From Ruminobacter amylophilus (GTDB taxonomy: Bacteria > Pseudomonadota > Gammaproteobacteria > Enterobacterales > Succinivibrionaceae): a stretch of 64,000 nt of DNA. Position 1 is the stretch's first letter, and every line of letters begins with the position of its first letter. Shown here one piece after another: positions 8,815 through 17,081 of this stretch. The notes beneath the pieces are model-generated. The model did no database searches. It was given only the letters and a program-made list of their open reading frames with translations, and had not been told where the DNA came from. Location: positions 1 through 64,000 of the forward strand of contig NZ_FOXF01000002.1 in the NCBI RefSeq assembly GCF_900115655.1. The letters run 5' to 3'. The translations under genes and the position numbers were made by a program.

Positions 8815-10605
8815 ATGCCAAGAATTAAAGAAAGTTTTATAAACGAACTCCTTGAAAGAGTTGACATAGTTGACGTAATCAGTTCACGTATTAAACTGAA
8901 AAAAACCGGTTCGGGCTATATGGCCTGCTGTCCTTTTCATTCAGAAAAGACTCCGAGTTTCAGTGTAAGTCCTCAAAAACAGTTCTTTAACTGTTTCGGT
9001 TGCCATGAAGCCGGCAACGCATACCGTTTCATAATGAAATATGACAATGTGAACTTTACTGAAGCTGTTGAAGAAGTTGCCAAAATTGCCGGTATTTCAG
9101 TTGAGTATGATGAAAATTCAAAATACAATCCGGAAAAAACACTGGATACATTTGAATTAACGAAAGCAGCCGCCGGTTTCTATCATCAGGAGCTTTTTAA
9201 ACATCCGGAAGCCCGTCAGTATCTGCAGAATAGAGGTATAACTCAGGAAACCATAGAAAAGTATCAGATTGGTTTTGCTCCGAATAACTGGGATTTTATT
9301 TTCAAATCATTATGTGCGGACAGTCGCCAGAATCCTGACAAGGTTTCAAAGCTTCTTGATATAGGACTGATAAAGGAAAATGAATCCGGTCGTTATTATG
9401 ACATGTTCCGTAATCGTGTGATCATTCCAATTAGAGATAAAAAAGGTAATGTGATAGCGTTTGGCGGACGAGTTCTTGATAATTCAAAGCCTAAATACAT
9501 CAATTCCAAAGAAAGTGAAATATACAAAAAAGGGTACGAGTTATTTAATCTAGACTATGTCAGAAAACTTCCAAAGGAGGAACTTAACTGCATAATCATC
9601 ACTGAAGGGTACATGGATGTTATAGCTCTTGATCAGTATGGAGTGCATAATGCGGTCGCCTCTCTCGGAACTGCTACGACTCCTATGCAGCTGAGTCTGC
9701 TGTTCAAACAGACCGATAAGATAGTTTTCTGTTATGACGGTGATGATGCCGGTCGCCATGCGGCATGGAGAGCTTTCGGTCTTACTCTTTCTGCCGTAAG
9801 GGATGATAAGGTGCTGTCTTTCTGCTTCCTTCCTAAGGAACATGATCCCGACTCGCTTGTTCGTGCACAGGGGGCTGCCGGTTTTAGAAAATACCTTGAA
9901 AATTCTCTGTTTTTTAAAGACTATCTGATGAGTGAACTCAGTCATCGTTATGATCTTGGGTCTGATGAAGGTCAGATTAAAGCCGTGGATGAATTCTGCA
10001 GTCTGGTAAAACGGATTACAGATGCTCCTATAATGTTGCAGTCCTTGATTGTGGCCATGGCGAAACTTGTAGGGTGGGAGGAAAGACGTATTGAAATCTG
10101 CCTTCAGAACAAACAGACGGATGTTCATGAAAGTGAGCCGCAGGAGCGTTCGCAGATTCAGAATCAGAATTCACAGATTGAGATAACCGCCTTACGGGGA
10201 CTTGTTGCCAGAATTATTCAGAATCCGTATCTGGTGAATCAGATTCCTGAACAGGACAGACTGAACAGACTTCTGAGTGATTATGCTGATCAGAAGGCGG
10301 CAATAGTTCTTGATTTGCTTGAAAAAATCAGAGCTAAACCGGATATAACTACAGGAGCACTGCTTGAACAGTACAGAGGTTCGGTGTATGAGAGGATTAT
10401 GAATCTTCTTGCAGCTGTTAAGCTGGATGACAGTCTGGAGAACGTAAAAATATCCAGCATGCTGATTTTTATAAAAATGTATCTTTCTGAAGCGGTTGAA
10501 GCCAAAATATCCTGGCTGCGCCGGGAAAGTTCACGCAGAAATCTGACTAACGAAGAAATGGCTTTATCTACACTGCTGGAAAGAAAATTAAGAAATATCA
10601 AATAA
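8815..10605 (+). CDS. dnaG: DNA primase
   Basis: A 596-residue DnaG that makes RNA primers at the replication fork. The N-terminal CHC2 zinc finger is visible (C39, H42, C60, C63). The catalytic core contains the Toprim motifs TEGYMDV and the metal-binding CYDGDDAGRHAA. The remaining C-terminal part should be the DnaB helicase-binding domain. The frame opens five codons earlier, but AGGA precedes ATG 8815 and MPRIKESFINELLERVDIVDVI matches the family start. rpoD follows on the same strand, keeping two of the three genes of the classic rpsU-dnaG-rpoD operon. Confidence 0.97.
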   Translation: MPRIKESFINELLERVDIVDVISSRIKLKKTGSGYMACCPFHSEKTPSFSVSPQKQFFNCFGCHEAGNAYRFIMKYDNVNFTEAVEEVAKIAGISVEYDENSKYNPEKTLDTFELTKAAAGFYHQELFKHPEARQYLQNRGITQETIEKYQIGFAPNNWDFIFKSLCADSRQNPDKVSKLLDIGLIKENESGRYYDMFRNRVIIPIRDKKGNVIAFGGRVLDNSKPKYINSKESEIYKKGYELFNLDYVRKLPKEELNCIIITEGYMDVIALDQYGVHNAVASLGTATTPMQLSLLFKQTDKIVFCYDGDDAGRHAAWRAFGLTLSAVRDDKVLSFCFLPKEHDPDSLVRAQGAAGFRKYLENSLFFKDYLMSELSHRYDLGSDEGQIKAVDEFCSLVKRITDAPIMLQSLIVAMAKLVGWEERRIEICLQNKQTDVHESEPQERSQIQNQNSQIEITALRGLVARIIQNPYLVNQIPEQDRLNRLLSDYADQKAAIVLDLLEKIRAKPDITTGALLEQYRGSVYERIMNLLAAVKLDDSLENVKISSMLIFIKMYLSEAVEAKISWLRRESSRRNLTNEEMALSTLLERKLRNIK

Positions 10606-10620
10606 ATTCACAGATCTTAT

Positions 10621-10646
10621 GAAGCCGCCGGGTGTCCGTCGGCTTC
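10621..10646 (+). terminator. Hairpin after dnaG
   Basis: GAAGCCG and CGGCTTC pair just after the dnaG stop. No T-run follows, so it is either a weak terminator or an mRNA 3' stabilising hairpin. Confidence 0.4.
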
Positions 10647-10830
10647 AGTTGATAATATATATAAAACATATGTTTCACGGTTTTATAAAAATCTGATTGA
10701 AAAATTCATTTTCGGGCTTATGTATACACGTAGACTGAAGATTAATTTATAAATATAGATCCAGGTTATATTTTTGGAATGATAAGCAATAAAATGCTTG
10801 AGATTATTCACGAAAGATCTTGTTTGGTCT

Positions 10831-10859
10831 TTGAAAAAAGCCTGATAAGTATTTATAAT
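10831..10859 (+). promoter_or_regulatory. Sigma-70 promoter of rpoD
   Basis: TTGAAA (10831-10836), 17-base spacer, TATAAT (10854-10859). It gives a leader of about 185 bases before the rpoD ATG, so rpoD need not be co-transcribed with dnaG. Confidence 0.85.
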
Positions 10860-10976
10860 AATGTGTCTGCTTAGTGTGTAATTATTATTTTTTTCTGTTT
10901 GTACTTTAGATAGACTGGTCGGCATATATTTAGTTAAGACAGCTATACATTATTGAAATTCAAAAAAACAGGAAAT

Positions 10977-11021
10977 ACGCCAAAGGGCTTCAGTTTCTGC
11001 TTCCTGCATGAACTGCGGCGT
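10977..11021 (+). promoter_or_regulatory. Structured part of the rpoD leader
   Basis: ACGCC (10977-10981) pairs with GGCGT (11017-11021), enclosing CAGTT (10991-10995) with AACTG (11011-11015). It ends 30 bases before the rpoD ATG. CAGGAA (10969-10974) could instead pair with TTCCTG (11001-11006), giving a competing fold. A regulatory role is speculative. Confidence 0.35.
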
Positions 11022-11051
11022 TATCTTAAACAAAATTAGAAAGGTTAAGCA

Positions 11052-12980
11052 ATGGATAGTAAACCGGTTAGTTTTTCTTTGAAGCAACTTCTAAGAGATG
11101 GCAAATCCAAAGGTTACTTAACAACTGAAGAAATAAAGGAATTTTTCCCGGCAGAATATCTAGATTCTGAGAAGCTGGAAGAGTTTTTTCAAAGATGTGC
11201 CGACATGGATATTCAGATCTGTGAAAAGGCACCGGAGTCAACAGATGATTTAATGCTGCCTCAGAATGTGGCAGAAATCGAAAATATCATTTCTGATATC
11301 GGTAAGACCACAGACCCCGTAAGAATGTATATGCGTGAAATGGGCAGTGTGGGACTTCTTGACAGAAGAGCAGAAGTTGATATCGCCAAGAGAATTGAAA
11401 ACGGCATCAATCAGGTTCAGAGCTGTGTTGCAGAATATCCAAGCGCAATTGATTTTGTGCTTAAGCTGTATGATCAGTATGTGGATGAACAGATCAGACT
11501 CAGTGATATCATTACAGGTTTTGCTGAAAATACAGGTAATGAAGAAGAGGAAGTTGCAGTCAAGGACGATGAAGACGAAGTAGTTTTAGACGACGTTAAT
11601 CTTGATATCGACGCCTCCATAGATCAGGATGGTGAAGCATCCATTGATGATGATGGTGATGATTCATCAGACAAGGTTCAGGTCGACGACGATGATGACG
11701 AAGACGGCGATGAAGATGATGAAGACGAAGAAAAGTCTTCAAAAATGATGGATGATGATGAATCCGGTCCTGATCCGGTTTATGCCGCTCAGATGTTTGA
11801 ACAGCTTAAGGACAAATATAACAATACCACTGAATGTCTTAAGAAGTATGGCCGTGATTCAAAGAGAACACAGAATTCCATTAAGGAACTTGCTGAAGTA
11901 TTCAAGCAGTTCCGTCTGGTACCGAAGGTTTTTGAACAGCTTATCAAGAACATGAATGATGTTATGGATAAGGTAAAGGTTCAGGAAAGAAGAATCCGTG
12001 AAATCATGATCAGATGCGGTATGAAGCCAGAAGATTACCGTGTAAGGTACATTGAATCAAAGAAAGAATCTTCAATGGAATGGTTTGAGAAGATTGTTAA
12101 GCTCAAGAAGCCTTTTGCTGAAAGAATGAAGGGGTATGAGAAGGAAATTACCGGTATCGTAGAGCGTTTACGTGAAATCGAGAGTGAAACCGGTCTTCCT
12201 ATCTGCAAGATTCGTGAAATCAACACCAATATGAAGGTTGGTAATGCTCATGCTCGAAATGCAAAGTCTGAAATGATAGAGGCAAACCTTCGTCTGGTTA
12301 TTTCCATTGCAAAGAAGTATACCAACAGAGGTCTTCAGTTCCTTGATCTTATTCAGGAAGGTAATATCGGTCTGATGAAGGCGGTTGATAAGTTTGAGTA
12401 CCGTCGAGGTTATAAGTTCTCTACCTATGCAACCTGGTGGATCAGACAGGCGATTACACGTTCTATAGCCGATCAGGCCAGAACCATTCGTATCCCTGTG
12501 CACATGATCGAAACCATTAACAAGCTCAACAGAGTATCTCGTCAGATGCTTCAGGAAAACGGCAGAGAAGCTACTCCGGAAGAACTTTCCAAGAAAATGG
12601 GAATTCCTGAAGATAAGATTCGCAAGGTTATGAAGATTTCCAAGGAACCTATGTCCATGGAGACTCCTATAGGTGATGATGATGATTCGCATTTAGGAGA
12701 TTTTATTGAGGATGAATCACTGCCTCTGCCATCTGATGTGGCAACTTCAGAAAGTCTCAAGGCTGTAACCGAACAGGTACTCTCTGCATTGTCTCCGAGA
12801 GAAGCCAAGGTGTTGAGAATGCGTTTCGGTATAGGTATGAATACAGATCATACTCTTGAAGAAGTCGGCAGACAGTTTGATGTTACCAGAGAACGTATTC
12901 GTCAGATTGAAGCCAAGGCTTTGAGAAAACTGCGTCATCCAAGCAGATCTGAACCTCTCAAGAGCTTCCTTGATGATTAA
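11052..12980 (+). CDS. rpoD: RNA polymerase primary sigma factor (sigma-70)
   Basis: A 642-residue housekeeping sigma factor. Regions in order: 1.1 at the N-terminus, region 1.2 ([16 protein letters not shown], about 92-107), a non-conserved region with a long Asp/Glu-rich stretch (about 170-235), regions 2.1-2.4 ([39 protein letters not shown]), region 3, and region 4 with the helix-turn-helix [20 protein letters not shown]. The acidic insert is typical of proteobacterial RpoD. AGAAAGG lies about 7 bases before the ATG. It has its own promoter and a strong terminator. Confidence 0.98.
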   Translation: MDSKPVSFSLKQLLRDGKSKGYLTTEEIKEFFPAEYLDSEKLEEFFQRCADMDIQICEKAPESTDDLMLPQNVAEIENIISDIGKTTDPVRMYMREMGSVGLLDRRAEVDIAKRIENGINQVQSCVAEYPSAIDFVLKLYDQYVDEQIRLSDIITGFAENTGNEEEEVAVKDDEDEVVLDDVNLDIDASIDQDGEASIDDDGDDSSDKVQVDDDDDEDGDEDDEDEEKSSKMMDDDESGPDPVYAAQMFEQLKDKYNNTTECLKKYGRDSKRTQNSIKELAEVFKQFRLVPKVFEQLIKNMNDVMDKVKVQERRIREIMIRCGMKPEDYRVRYIESKKESSMEWFEKIVKLKKPFAERMKGYEKEITGIVERLREIESETGLPICKIREINTNMKVGNAHARNAKSEMIEANLRLVISIAKKYTNRGLQFLDLIQEGNIGLMKAVDKFEYRRGYKFSTYATWWIRQAITRSIADQARTIRIPVHMIETINKLNRVSRQMLQENGREATPEELSKKMGIPEDKIRKVMKISKEPMSMETPIGDDDDSHLGDFIEDESLPLPSDVATSESLKAVTEQVLSALSPREAKVLRMRFGIGMNTDHTLEEVGRQFDVTRERIRQIEAKALRKLRHPSRSEPLKSFLDD

Positions 12981-13002
12981 TTTCTGATGGATTCTGAATA
13001 AT

Positions 13003-13043
13003 TAATGCCGATACCGTTTAAAACAGTATCGGCATTATTTTTT
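13003..13043 (+). terminator. Terminator after rpoD
   Basis: TAATGCCGATAC and GTATCGGCATTA form a perfect 12-bp stem followed by TTTTTT. Confidence 0.92.
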
Positions 13044-13118
13044 GAATGAAGCTGTGGATAAATATTAGTCAAATGATTGGTTATAACCGTGATTTTGAGC
13101 AAATACTGAAGTTTAAAC

Positions 13119-13147
13119 TCGACAAATATGAATCACATATGTATAAT
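13119..13147 (+). promoter_or_regulatory. Promoter of tRNA-Ile(CAU)
   Basis: TCGACA (13119-13124), 17-base spacer, TATAAT (13142-13147). The predicted start is about 12 bases before the mature tRNA. Confidence 0.75.
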
Positions 13148-13166
13148 GCACATGTCTTAATTCATT

Positions 13167-13243
13167 GGCCCATTAGCTCAGTCGGTTAGAGCAGACGACT
13201 CATAATCGTTTGGTCTCCTGTTCAAGTCAGGAATGGGCCACCA
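13167..13243 (+). tRNA. ileX: tRNA-Ile with CAU anticodon (decodes AUA)
   Basis: A 77-base cloverleaf with acceptor stem GGCCCAT/ATGGGCC, anticodon loop CTCATAA and encoded CCA. A CAU anticodon could mean Met or Ile2. The body closely matches E. coli ileX (GGCCC acceptor, GACTCATAATCG anticodon arm, TTGGTC variable loop, TTCAAGTC T-loop), so it should be the AUA-reading tRNA whose C34 is converted to lysidine by TilS. The sequence alone cannot show the modification. Confidence 0.88.
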
Positions 13244-13397
13244 TCAAATCTCTTGAATTTTTTCCGTTTTTTCTTCTCTTATTCTTTTAATACCATCTAT
13301 TGCTTAGCATTTTTGTTCAATTGTATTTTTTGAAAGTAATCCTGATAATATAATATATCAGAGTTCATTTATTATAGTTATATCCGAGAGGTTGCTT

Positions 13398-13856
13398 ATG
13401 CTCGAAGTCGGTACGATTGCTCCTGATTTTGCATTACCGGATCAGAATGGTATTATTCATAAACTGAGAGATTTTCGCGGGAGAAAGGTAGTTCTGTATT
13501 TTTATCCCAAGGACAATACTTCCGGATGCACAAAACAGGCCTGTGGCTATTCTGAAAATATTGCCAGATTTACTGATAACGGAATAGTTGTTTTAGGTAT
13601 CAGCAAGGATTCTGTTGGTTCGCACGGCAGATTTGCTGATAAGTTCGGACTGCAGTTTACTATACTTTCTGATGAAGAACTTGCCGTGATCAGAAGTTAT
13701 GACGTGTGGAAAGAGAAAAAACAGTACGGAAGATCGTATATGGGGGTTGTAAGAACAACTTATCTCATTGACGAGAATGGTTTTATCGTTATGGCTAATG
13801 ATAAAGTAAAGGCTGCAGACGATTATGCTAAAATGCTTGAGTATCTGAAAATTTAA
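13398..13856 (+). CDS. bcp: Peroxiredoxin of the Bcp/PrxQ family
   Basis: A thiol peroxidase of about 152 residues, reducing hydrogen peroxide and organic peroxides with thioredoxin. The PrxQ signature YPKDNTSGCTKQACGY places the peroxidatic Cys at C44 and the resolving Cys five residues on at C49, the arrangement of E. coli Bcp. GAGAGG lies 6 bases before ATG 13398; the frame also has a TTG two codons earlier that I rejected. The next gene starts 49 bases downstream and may be co-transcribed. Confidence 0.95.
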   Translation: MLEVGTIAPDFALPDQNGIIHKLRDFRGRKVVLYFYPKDNTSGCTKQACGYSENIARFTDNGIVVLGISKDSVGSHGRFADKFGLQFTILSDEELAVIRSYDVWKEKKQYGRSYMGVVRTTYLIDENGFIVMANDKVKAADDYAKMLEYLKI

Positions 13857-13905
13857 GTTTGTGGAACAGTTGTTTTTTTTCTGAATGTTTCAGGAGTAGG
13901 ATTTA

Positions 13906-14451
13906 ATGCAGAAAAGTATTCTGGAAATAATTTTAAGATTTTTATTCAGCGGTTCCTCTCAGAGATACGGAAGAGGTTATGGTAGAAGTTACGGGAGAAG
14001 AGGAAGGTTCAGTATCATAGGTATTATACTTCTGCTTATAGGAGTCGAGTTTGCCAGTTTATGGACTAACGGTGATGCTAAATTACCCACTTCTCTGGAA
14101 CCTGAAGCTTATCAGCAGCAGACGGAGCGTGTCCAAGATTCTGAACGAACTCAGACATATGCTGATTCTCAGCAGCTGAGACATCATTACACTTTCAGAA
14201 ATGACAGACTTTTAAACCAGCATTATGAAAAACACGGAAGAGAAATGGGGTTTTCCAATGCTCAGGCATATCAGGAAGCCGCATTGAATGTTGTAAACAA
14301 TCCCGCATCTTTTCACAAGGTTGAGATGGATGATGGCGATGATGTTTACTATCTTGAAATCACAAACGAGTTTGTGATTGTATCAACTGACGGTTACATT
14401 CGAACCTATTTTAAGCCGTCTAACGGAATCAAATATTATTACAGCAAGTAG
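13906..14451 (+). CDS. Single-pass membrane protein with BECR-nuclease-like C-terminal domain
   Basis: A 181-residue protein with no named homologue that I can give. In order: a short hydrophobic N-terminus; an Arg/Gly/Tyr-rich basic stretch (19-34, RYGRGYGRSYGRRGR); one membrane segment (about 35-53); a polar Gln/Glu-rich linker; and a C-terminal domain (about 102-181) with LLNQHYEKHGREMGF, YQEAALNVVNNP, then VYYLEITNEFVIVS and GYIRTYFKP. That domain resembles C-terminal toxin domains of the barnase/EndoU/colicin/RelE (BECR) class in polymorphic toxins. The basic residues before the membrane segment suggest the domain lies outside the cytoplasm. No immunity gene is adjacent. AGGAG lies about 9 bases before the ATG. 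Confidence 0.6.
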   Translation: MQKSILEIILRFLFSGSSQRYGRGYGRSYGRRGRFSIIGIILLLIGVEFASLWTNGDAKLPTSLEPEAYQQQTERVQDSERTQTYADSQQLRHHYTFRNDRLLNQHYEKHGREMGFSNAQAYQEAALNVVNNPASFHKVEMDDGDDVYYLEITNEFVIVSTDGYIRTYFKPSNGIKYYYSK

Positions 14452-14629
14452 TTTCTTATATCTTTTGTGGATCCTTTTTTGATTTATCTGTTTAAAGGAG
14501 TTGTTTTTTTTTTAAGACAGCGGCAAATTATTCGGAGAATAAAACGGACATTTTAATGGAAACAGTATTGGGTATTACTAAAATAATTGGATAAAAGATT
14601 GAAAAAGGAAAATGTCAGAGAATTGCTTT

Positions 14630-14705
14630 TGGCAGGGGCGGTAAGACTCGAACTCACAACCGTCGGTTTTGGAGACCGCTGTTCTACCATTAGAACTACG
14701 CCCCT
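14630..14705 (-). tRNA. tRNA-Trp (CCA anticodon)
   Basis: On the minus strand the gene begins AGGGGCGTAGTTCTAATGG and ends CCGCCCCTGCCA, with a 7-bp acceptor stem and encoded CCA. The anticodon loop CTCCAAA gives CCA, for tryptophan. Sequence is close to E. coli tRNA-Trp. A -10 box TATAAT (plus-strand ATTATA 14719-14724) lies about 14 bases upstream. Confidence 0.95.
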
Positions 14706-14782
14706 AAGCACATGAACAATTATACATATAATTAAGTAAAAATAAAGAAAAAAATCACTTTTGTAAAAAAAAATTGTTTATA

Positions 14783-14799
14783 TGTATAAAACGTATACA
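14783..14799. repeat. Operator-like palindrome between tRNA-Trp and pyrB
   Basis: TGTATA and TATACA flank AAACG in the divergent intergenic region. It could be a repressor site; no regulator can be assigned. The remaining 14800-14890 is AT-rich. Confidence 0.4.
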
Positions 14800-14890
14800 A
14801 ATAGGGGCTTTGCGCAATTTATGATTGACCATTTTTTATTAAAAAATCAAATAACTGAATTTTTTTATTTTTTAAGATGGAATAAAGCTA

Positions 14891-14896
14891 TATAAT
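14891..14896 (+). promoter_or_regulatory. -10 box of the pyrBI promoter
   Basis: TATAAT with no recognisable -35, about 115 bases before pyrB, giving a leader of about 110 nucleotides. Confidence 0.5.
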
Positions 14897-14903
14897 GTGT
14901 ACT

Positions 14904-14992
14904 TCAGATAGCAACGCTAATCTGATGTCCTGAAACCTGATTCTTTATGTCACATTAGCCTTGCTGGGTTTATGAGAGTAGATAATATCTAC
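14904..14992 (+). promoter_or_regulatory. Folded pyrBI leader
   Basis: A hairpin at the very 5' end (TCAGATAGC with GCTAATCTGA, 14904-14925, one bulge) is followed by a second, GTAGAT AAT ATCTAC (14978-14992), just before the AGG Shine-Dalgarno of pyrB. GGGTTT upstream of the second hairpin can pair with AAACC next to the Shine-Dalgarno. There is no obvious U-rich terminator, so an E. coli-style UTP attenuator is not evident. Confidence 0.4.
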
Positions 14993-15012
14993 GTTAGTCA
15001 AACCAGGAAAAG

Positions 15013-15939
15013 ATGATGGCAAACAATTTATTCCAGAAAGACATCATTTCAATATCTGAATTTTCTCGTGACGATCTTGAATTGATTATCCACACAGCTC
15101 AGCTGTTAAAATCCAATCCTCGTACTGATCTTCTTAAAAATAAACTTGTCGCTAGTTGCTTCTTCGAAGCTTCTACCAGAACAAGATTATCTTTTGAGAC
15201 TGCAATTCAGCGCCTGGGAGGCAGAGTTATAGGCTTTTCTGATGCAAGCAATACCTCTTTAGCCAAGAAAGGTGAAACTTTTGCAGATTCGATTCGTATT
15301 ATTACCTCATATGCAGATGCTCTTGTGATGAGACATCATCATGAGGGTGCGGCAAGACTTGCAGCTGACGTATCCCCAGTGCCAGTAATCAACGCTGGTG
15401 ACGGTTCTAATCAGCATCCTTCACAGACTCTTCTCGATTTATTTACAATTTTTGAAACTCAGAAACATCTTGATAATTTAAGTATTGCATTCGTAGGTGA
15501 TCTTAAATACGGCAGAACGGTTCATTCTCTGTCTCAGGCTTTATGCAAGTATAATGCGAAGATTTTCCTGGTATCTCCTGATTCGCTGGCCATGCCTGAA
15601 TATATTATTGATGAGTACGAAGAAAACAATATCGAATATCATATTATGGATAGAATGGAAGATGTTATTCCTGAAGTTGATATTCTGTATATGACCAGAG
15701 TTCAGAAGGAACGCTTTGACGAAACTGAATATCGTCACATAAGAGCCAAGTATATTCTTACTCCTGAACTGCTTGAAGACGCAAAGCCTAATCTTAAGGT
15801 GTTACATCCTCTGCCAAGAATTGATGAAATTACCGCTGAAGTGGACAAGACTCCTTATGCATATTATTTCCAGCAGGCTGCCAATGGTGTTTATGCCCGC
15901 CAGGCTTTATTGTCATTAGTTTTAAACGAAGAGGTTTAA
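15013..15939 (+). CDS. pyrB: Aspartate carbamoyltransferase catalytic subunit
   Basis: A 308-residue catalytic chain that condenses carbamoyl phosphate with aspartate in pyrimidine synthesis. The carbamoyl-phosphate loop STRTR (54-58) is present, and HPLPRIDEI near the C-terminus is the aspartate-binding region. The protein starts [21 protein letters not shown], close to E. coli PyrB. Two adjacent ATGs (15013, 15016) are both within reach of the AGG; the second matches the E. coli start. pyrI follows one base after the stop, as in enterobacterial ATCase. Confidence 0.97.
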   Translation: MMANNLFQKDIISISEFSRDDLELIIHTAQLLKSNPRTDLLKNKLVASCFFEASTRTRLSFETAIQRLGGRVIGFSDASNTSLAKKGETFADSIRIITSYADALVMRHHHEGAARLAADVSPVPVINAGDGSNQHPSQTLLDLFTIFETQKHLDNLSIAFVGDLKYGRTVHSLSQALCKYNAKIFLVSPDSLAMPEYIIDEYEENNIEYHIMDRMEDVIPEVDILYMTRVQKERFDETEYRHIRAKYILTPELLEDAKPNLKVLHPLPRIDEITAEVDKTPYAYYFQQAANGVYARQALLSLVLNEEV

Positions 15940-15940
15940 C

Positions 15941-16408
15941 ATGACCGAAAAAGAACAGCTTCAGGTTGAAGCCATAAAGAATGGTACTGTAATAGATCAT
16001 ATTCCTGCAGGACAGGCACTGAATATTCTCAAGCATTTCCATATTCTTGATAATAATGACCGTATAACCGTCGGTTTTAACCTTCCTTCAAAAGCTAACG
16101 GACATAAGGATCTTATTAAGGTTGAAAATGTTCGTTTTACTGAAGAACAGGCAAATCAGTTAAGTATTTTTGCCCCAAATGCAACTGTTAACATCATTGA
16201 AGATTATAAGGTTGTAAACAAGAGAAATATAGATTTGCCGGAAAGTGTGACTGCTGTATTCAAGTGTCCTAATTCCAACTGCATTACAAATGTTGAAAAG
16301 ACTGCGGTTACCAATTTCAAGGTAATTAATAAGAATGGTAAAATCCAGCTTAAATGCCGTTTCTGTGAAAAGGTATTTAACAAGGAAATCGTTACCGATA
16401 ATATCTAA
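15941..16408 (+). CDS. pyrI: Aspartate carbamoyltransferase regulatory subunit
   Basis: A 155-residue regulatory chain that binds CTP and ATP and joins catalytic trimers. The N-terminal allosteric domain contains LQVEAIKNGTVIDHIPAG. The C-terminal zinc site has four cysteines (C109, C114, C139, C142) in the CxxxxC...CxxC pattern. It is translationally coupled to pyrB with a one-base gap. Confidence 0.97.
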   Translation: MTEKEQLQVEAIKNGTVIDHIPAGQALNILKHFHILDNNDRITVGFNLPSKANGHKDLIKVENVRFTEEQANQLSIFAPNATVNIIEDYKVVNKRNIDLPESVTAVFKCPNSNCITNVEKTAVTNFKVINKNGKIQLKCRFCEKVFNKEIVTDNI

Positions 16409-16438
16409 AGCTTATTCTTTATTGAAATAACTTTTTAT

Positions 16439-16475
16439 GAAGAGTCTGTCATGTTTGGGTGACAGGCTCTTTTTC
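16439..16475 (+). terminator. Terminator after pyrBI
   Basis: AGAGTCTGTCA and TGACAGGCTCT form an 11-bp stem (one G-U) followed by TTTTTC. Confidence 0.9.
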
Positions 16476-16998
16476 TTTCCGTCGGAATATTCAGAGTATA
16501 GCAATTTCAGCTAAGCTTATCATAATAAAAGGAGCGGTTGTGGTTATATGTGGATATCTGTTGATTGATATTGAGTATTGTTTACGAAATACTGGGGATA
16601 ATTATTTGTTGTTTAAATAATAATCAGTATGAGTTGTTAACAAAAAGATGTACACATTTAATTGAATGATTGTTCACAATAAGAACATGCAAAACAGTGG
16701 GTAACTATATTTTGATGAAGTTAATATTTTATGAAAATATTTTCATGTAAATTGTGATAATTTATCAAGTAATTAAGTATGTTTTTTGTAAACACGTTAT
16801 AGACAGGCTATTATTAATATTATCCGCATTAGTCTAAAATTTTGATTGTAGCATTTTTTATTTATTCGTAATGTGGTATATTCTAACAGCATGCTGTTGA
16901 TTTTCTGTGATTAAAATGTATTAAACGTGTTGACTGATGTATTCAAATTTTTATCCTTCGTAAGGAATTAAGGTTTTTTGATTTTTTACGATGCTCTG

Positions 16999-17067
16999 AC
17001 TCTATCAGCAGCTTTTTATTAGGCGGTACATTGCTGAGTAGAGTGAATGATTATAACCTGATAGAGT
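16999..17067 (+). promoter_or_regulatory. Two-state leader hairpins before the diguanylate cyclase gene
   Basis: Segment A, ACTCTATCAGCA (16999-17010), can pair with segment B, TGCTGAGTAGAGT (17032-17044), over 12 bp with one bulged G. Alternatively its first ten bases pair perfectly with segment C, CTGATAGAGT (17058-17067). B and C cannot both pair with A. Segment C holds the only GAG-type ribosome-binding sequence before the ATG at 17082, so A:C would hide it and A:B would free it. As DNA the three segments could instead be repeated operators. The rest of 16476-16998 is AT-rich with no gene seen. Confidence 0.5.
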
Positions 17068-17081
17068 GACAAAATACCAAT

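Noticed and set aside
10683-10925. Minus-strand frame of 80 codons between dnaG and rpoD
   Set aside because: It overlaps the consensus rpoD promoter, has no ribosome-binding site, and its translation has no recognisable motif.
13906-14451. Reading the BECR-like gene as half of a toxin-immunity pair
   Set aside because: Neighbours are bcp and a tRNA; no small acidic immunity-like gene is adjacent on either strand.
16540-16690. Cluster of DnaA-box-like words (ATGTGGATAT, TTGTTCACAA) between pyrI and the diguanylate cyclase gene
   Set aside because: None matches TTATNCACA exactly, there is no dnaA, gidA or dnaN nearby, and AT-rich DNA produces such words by chance.
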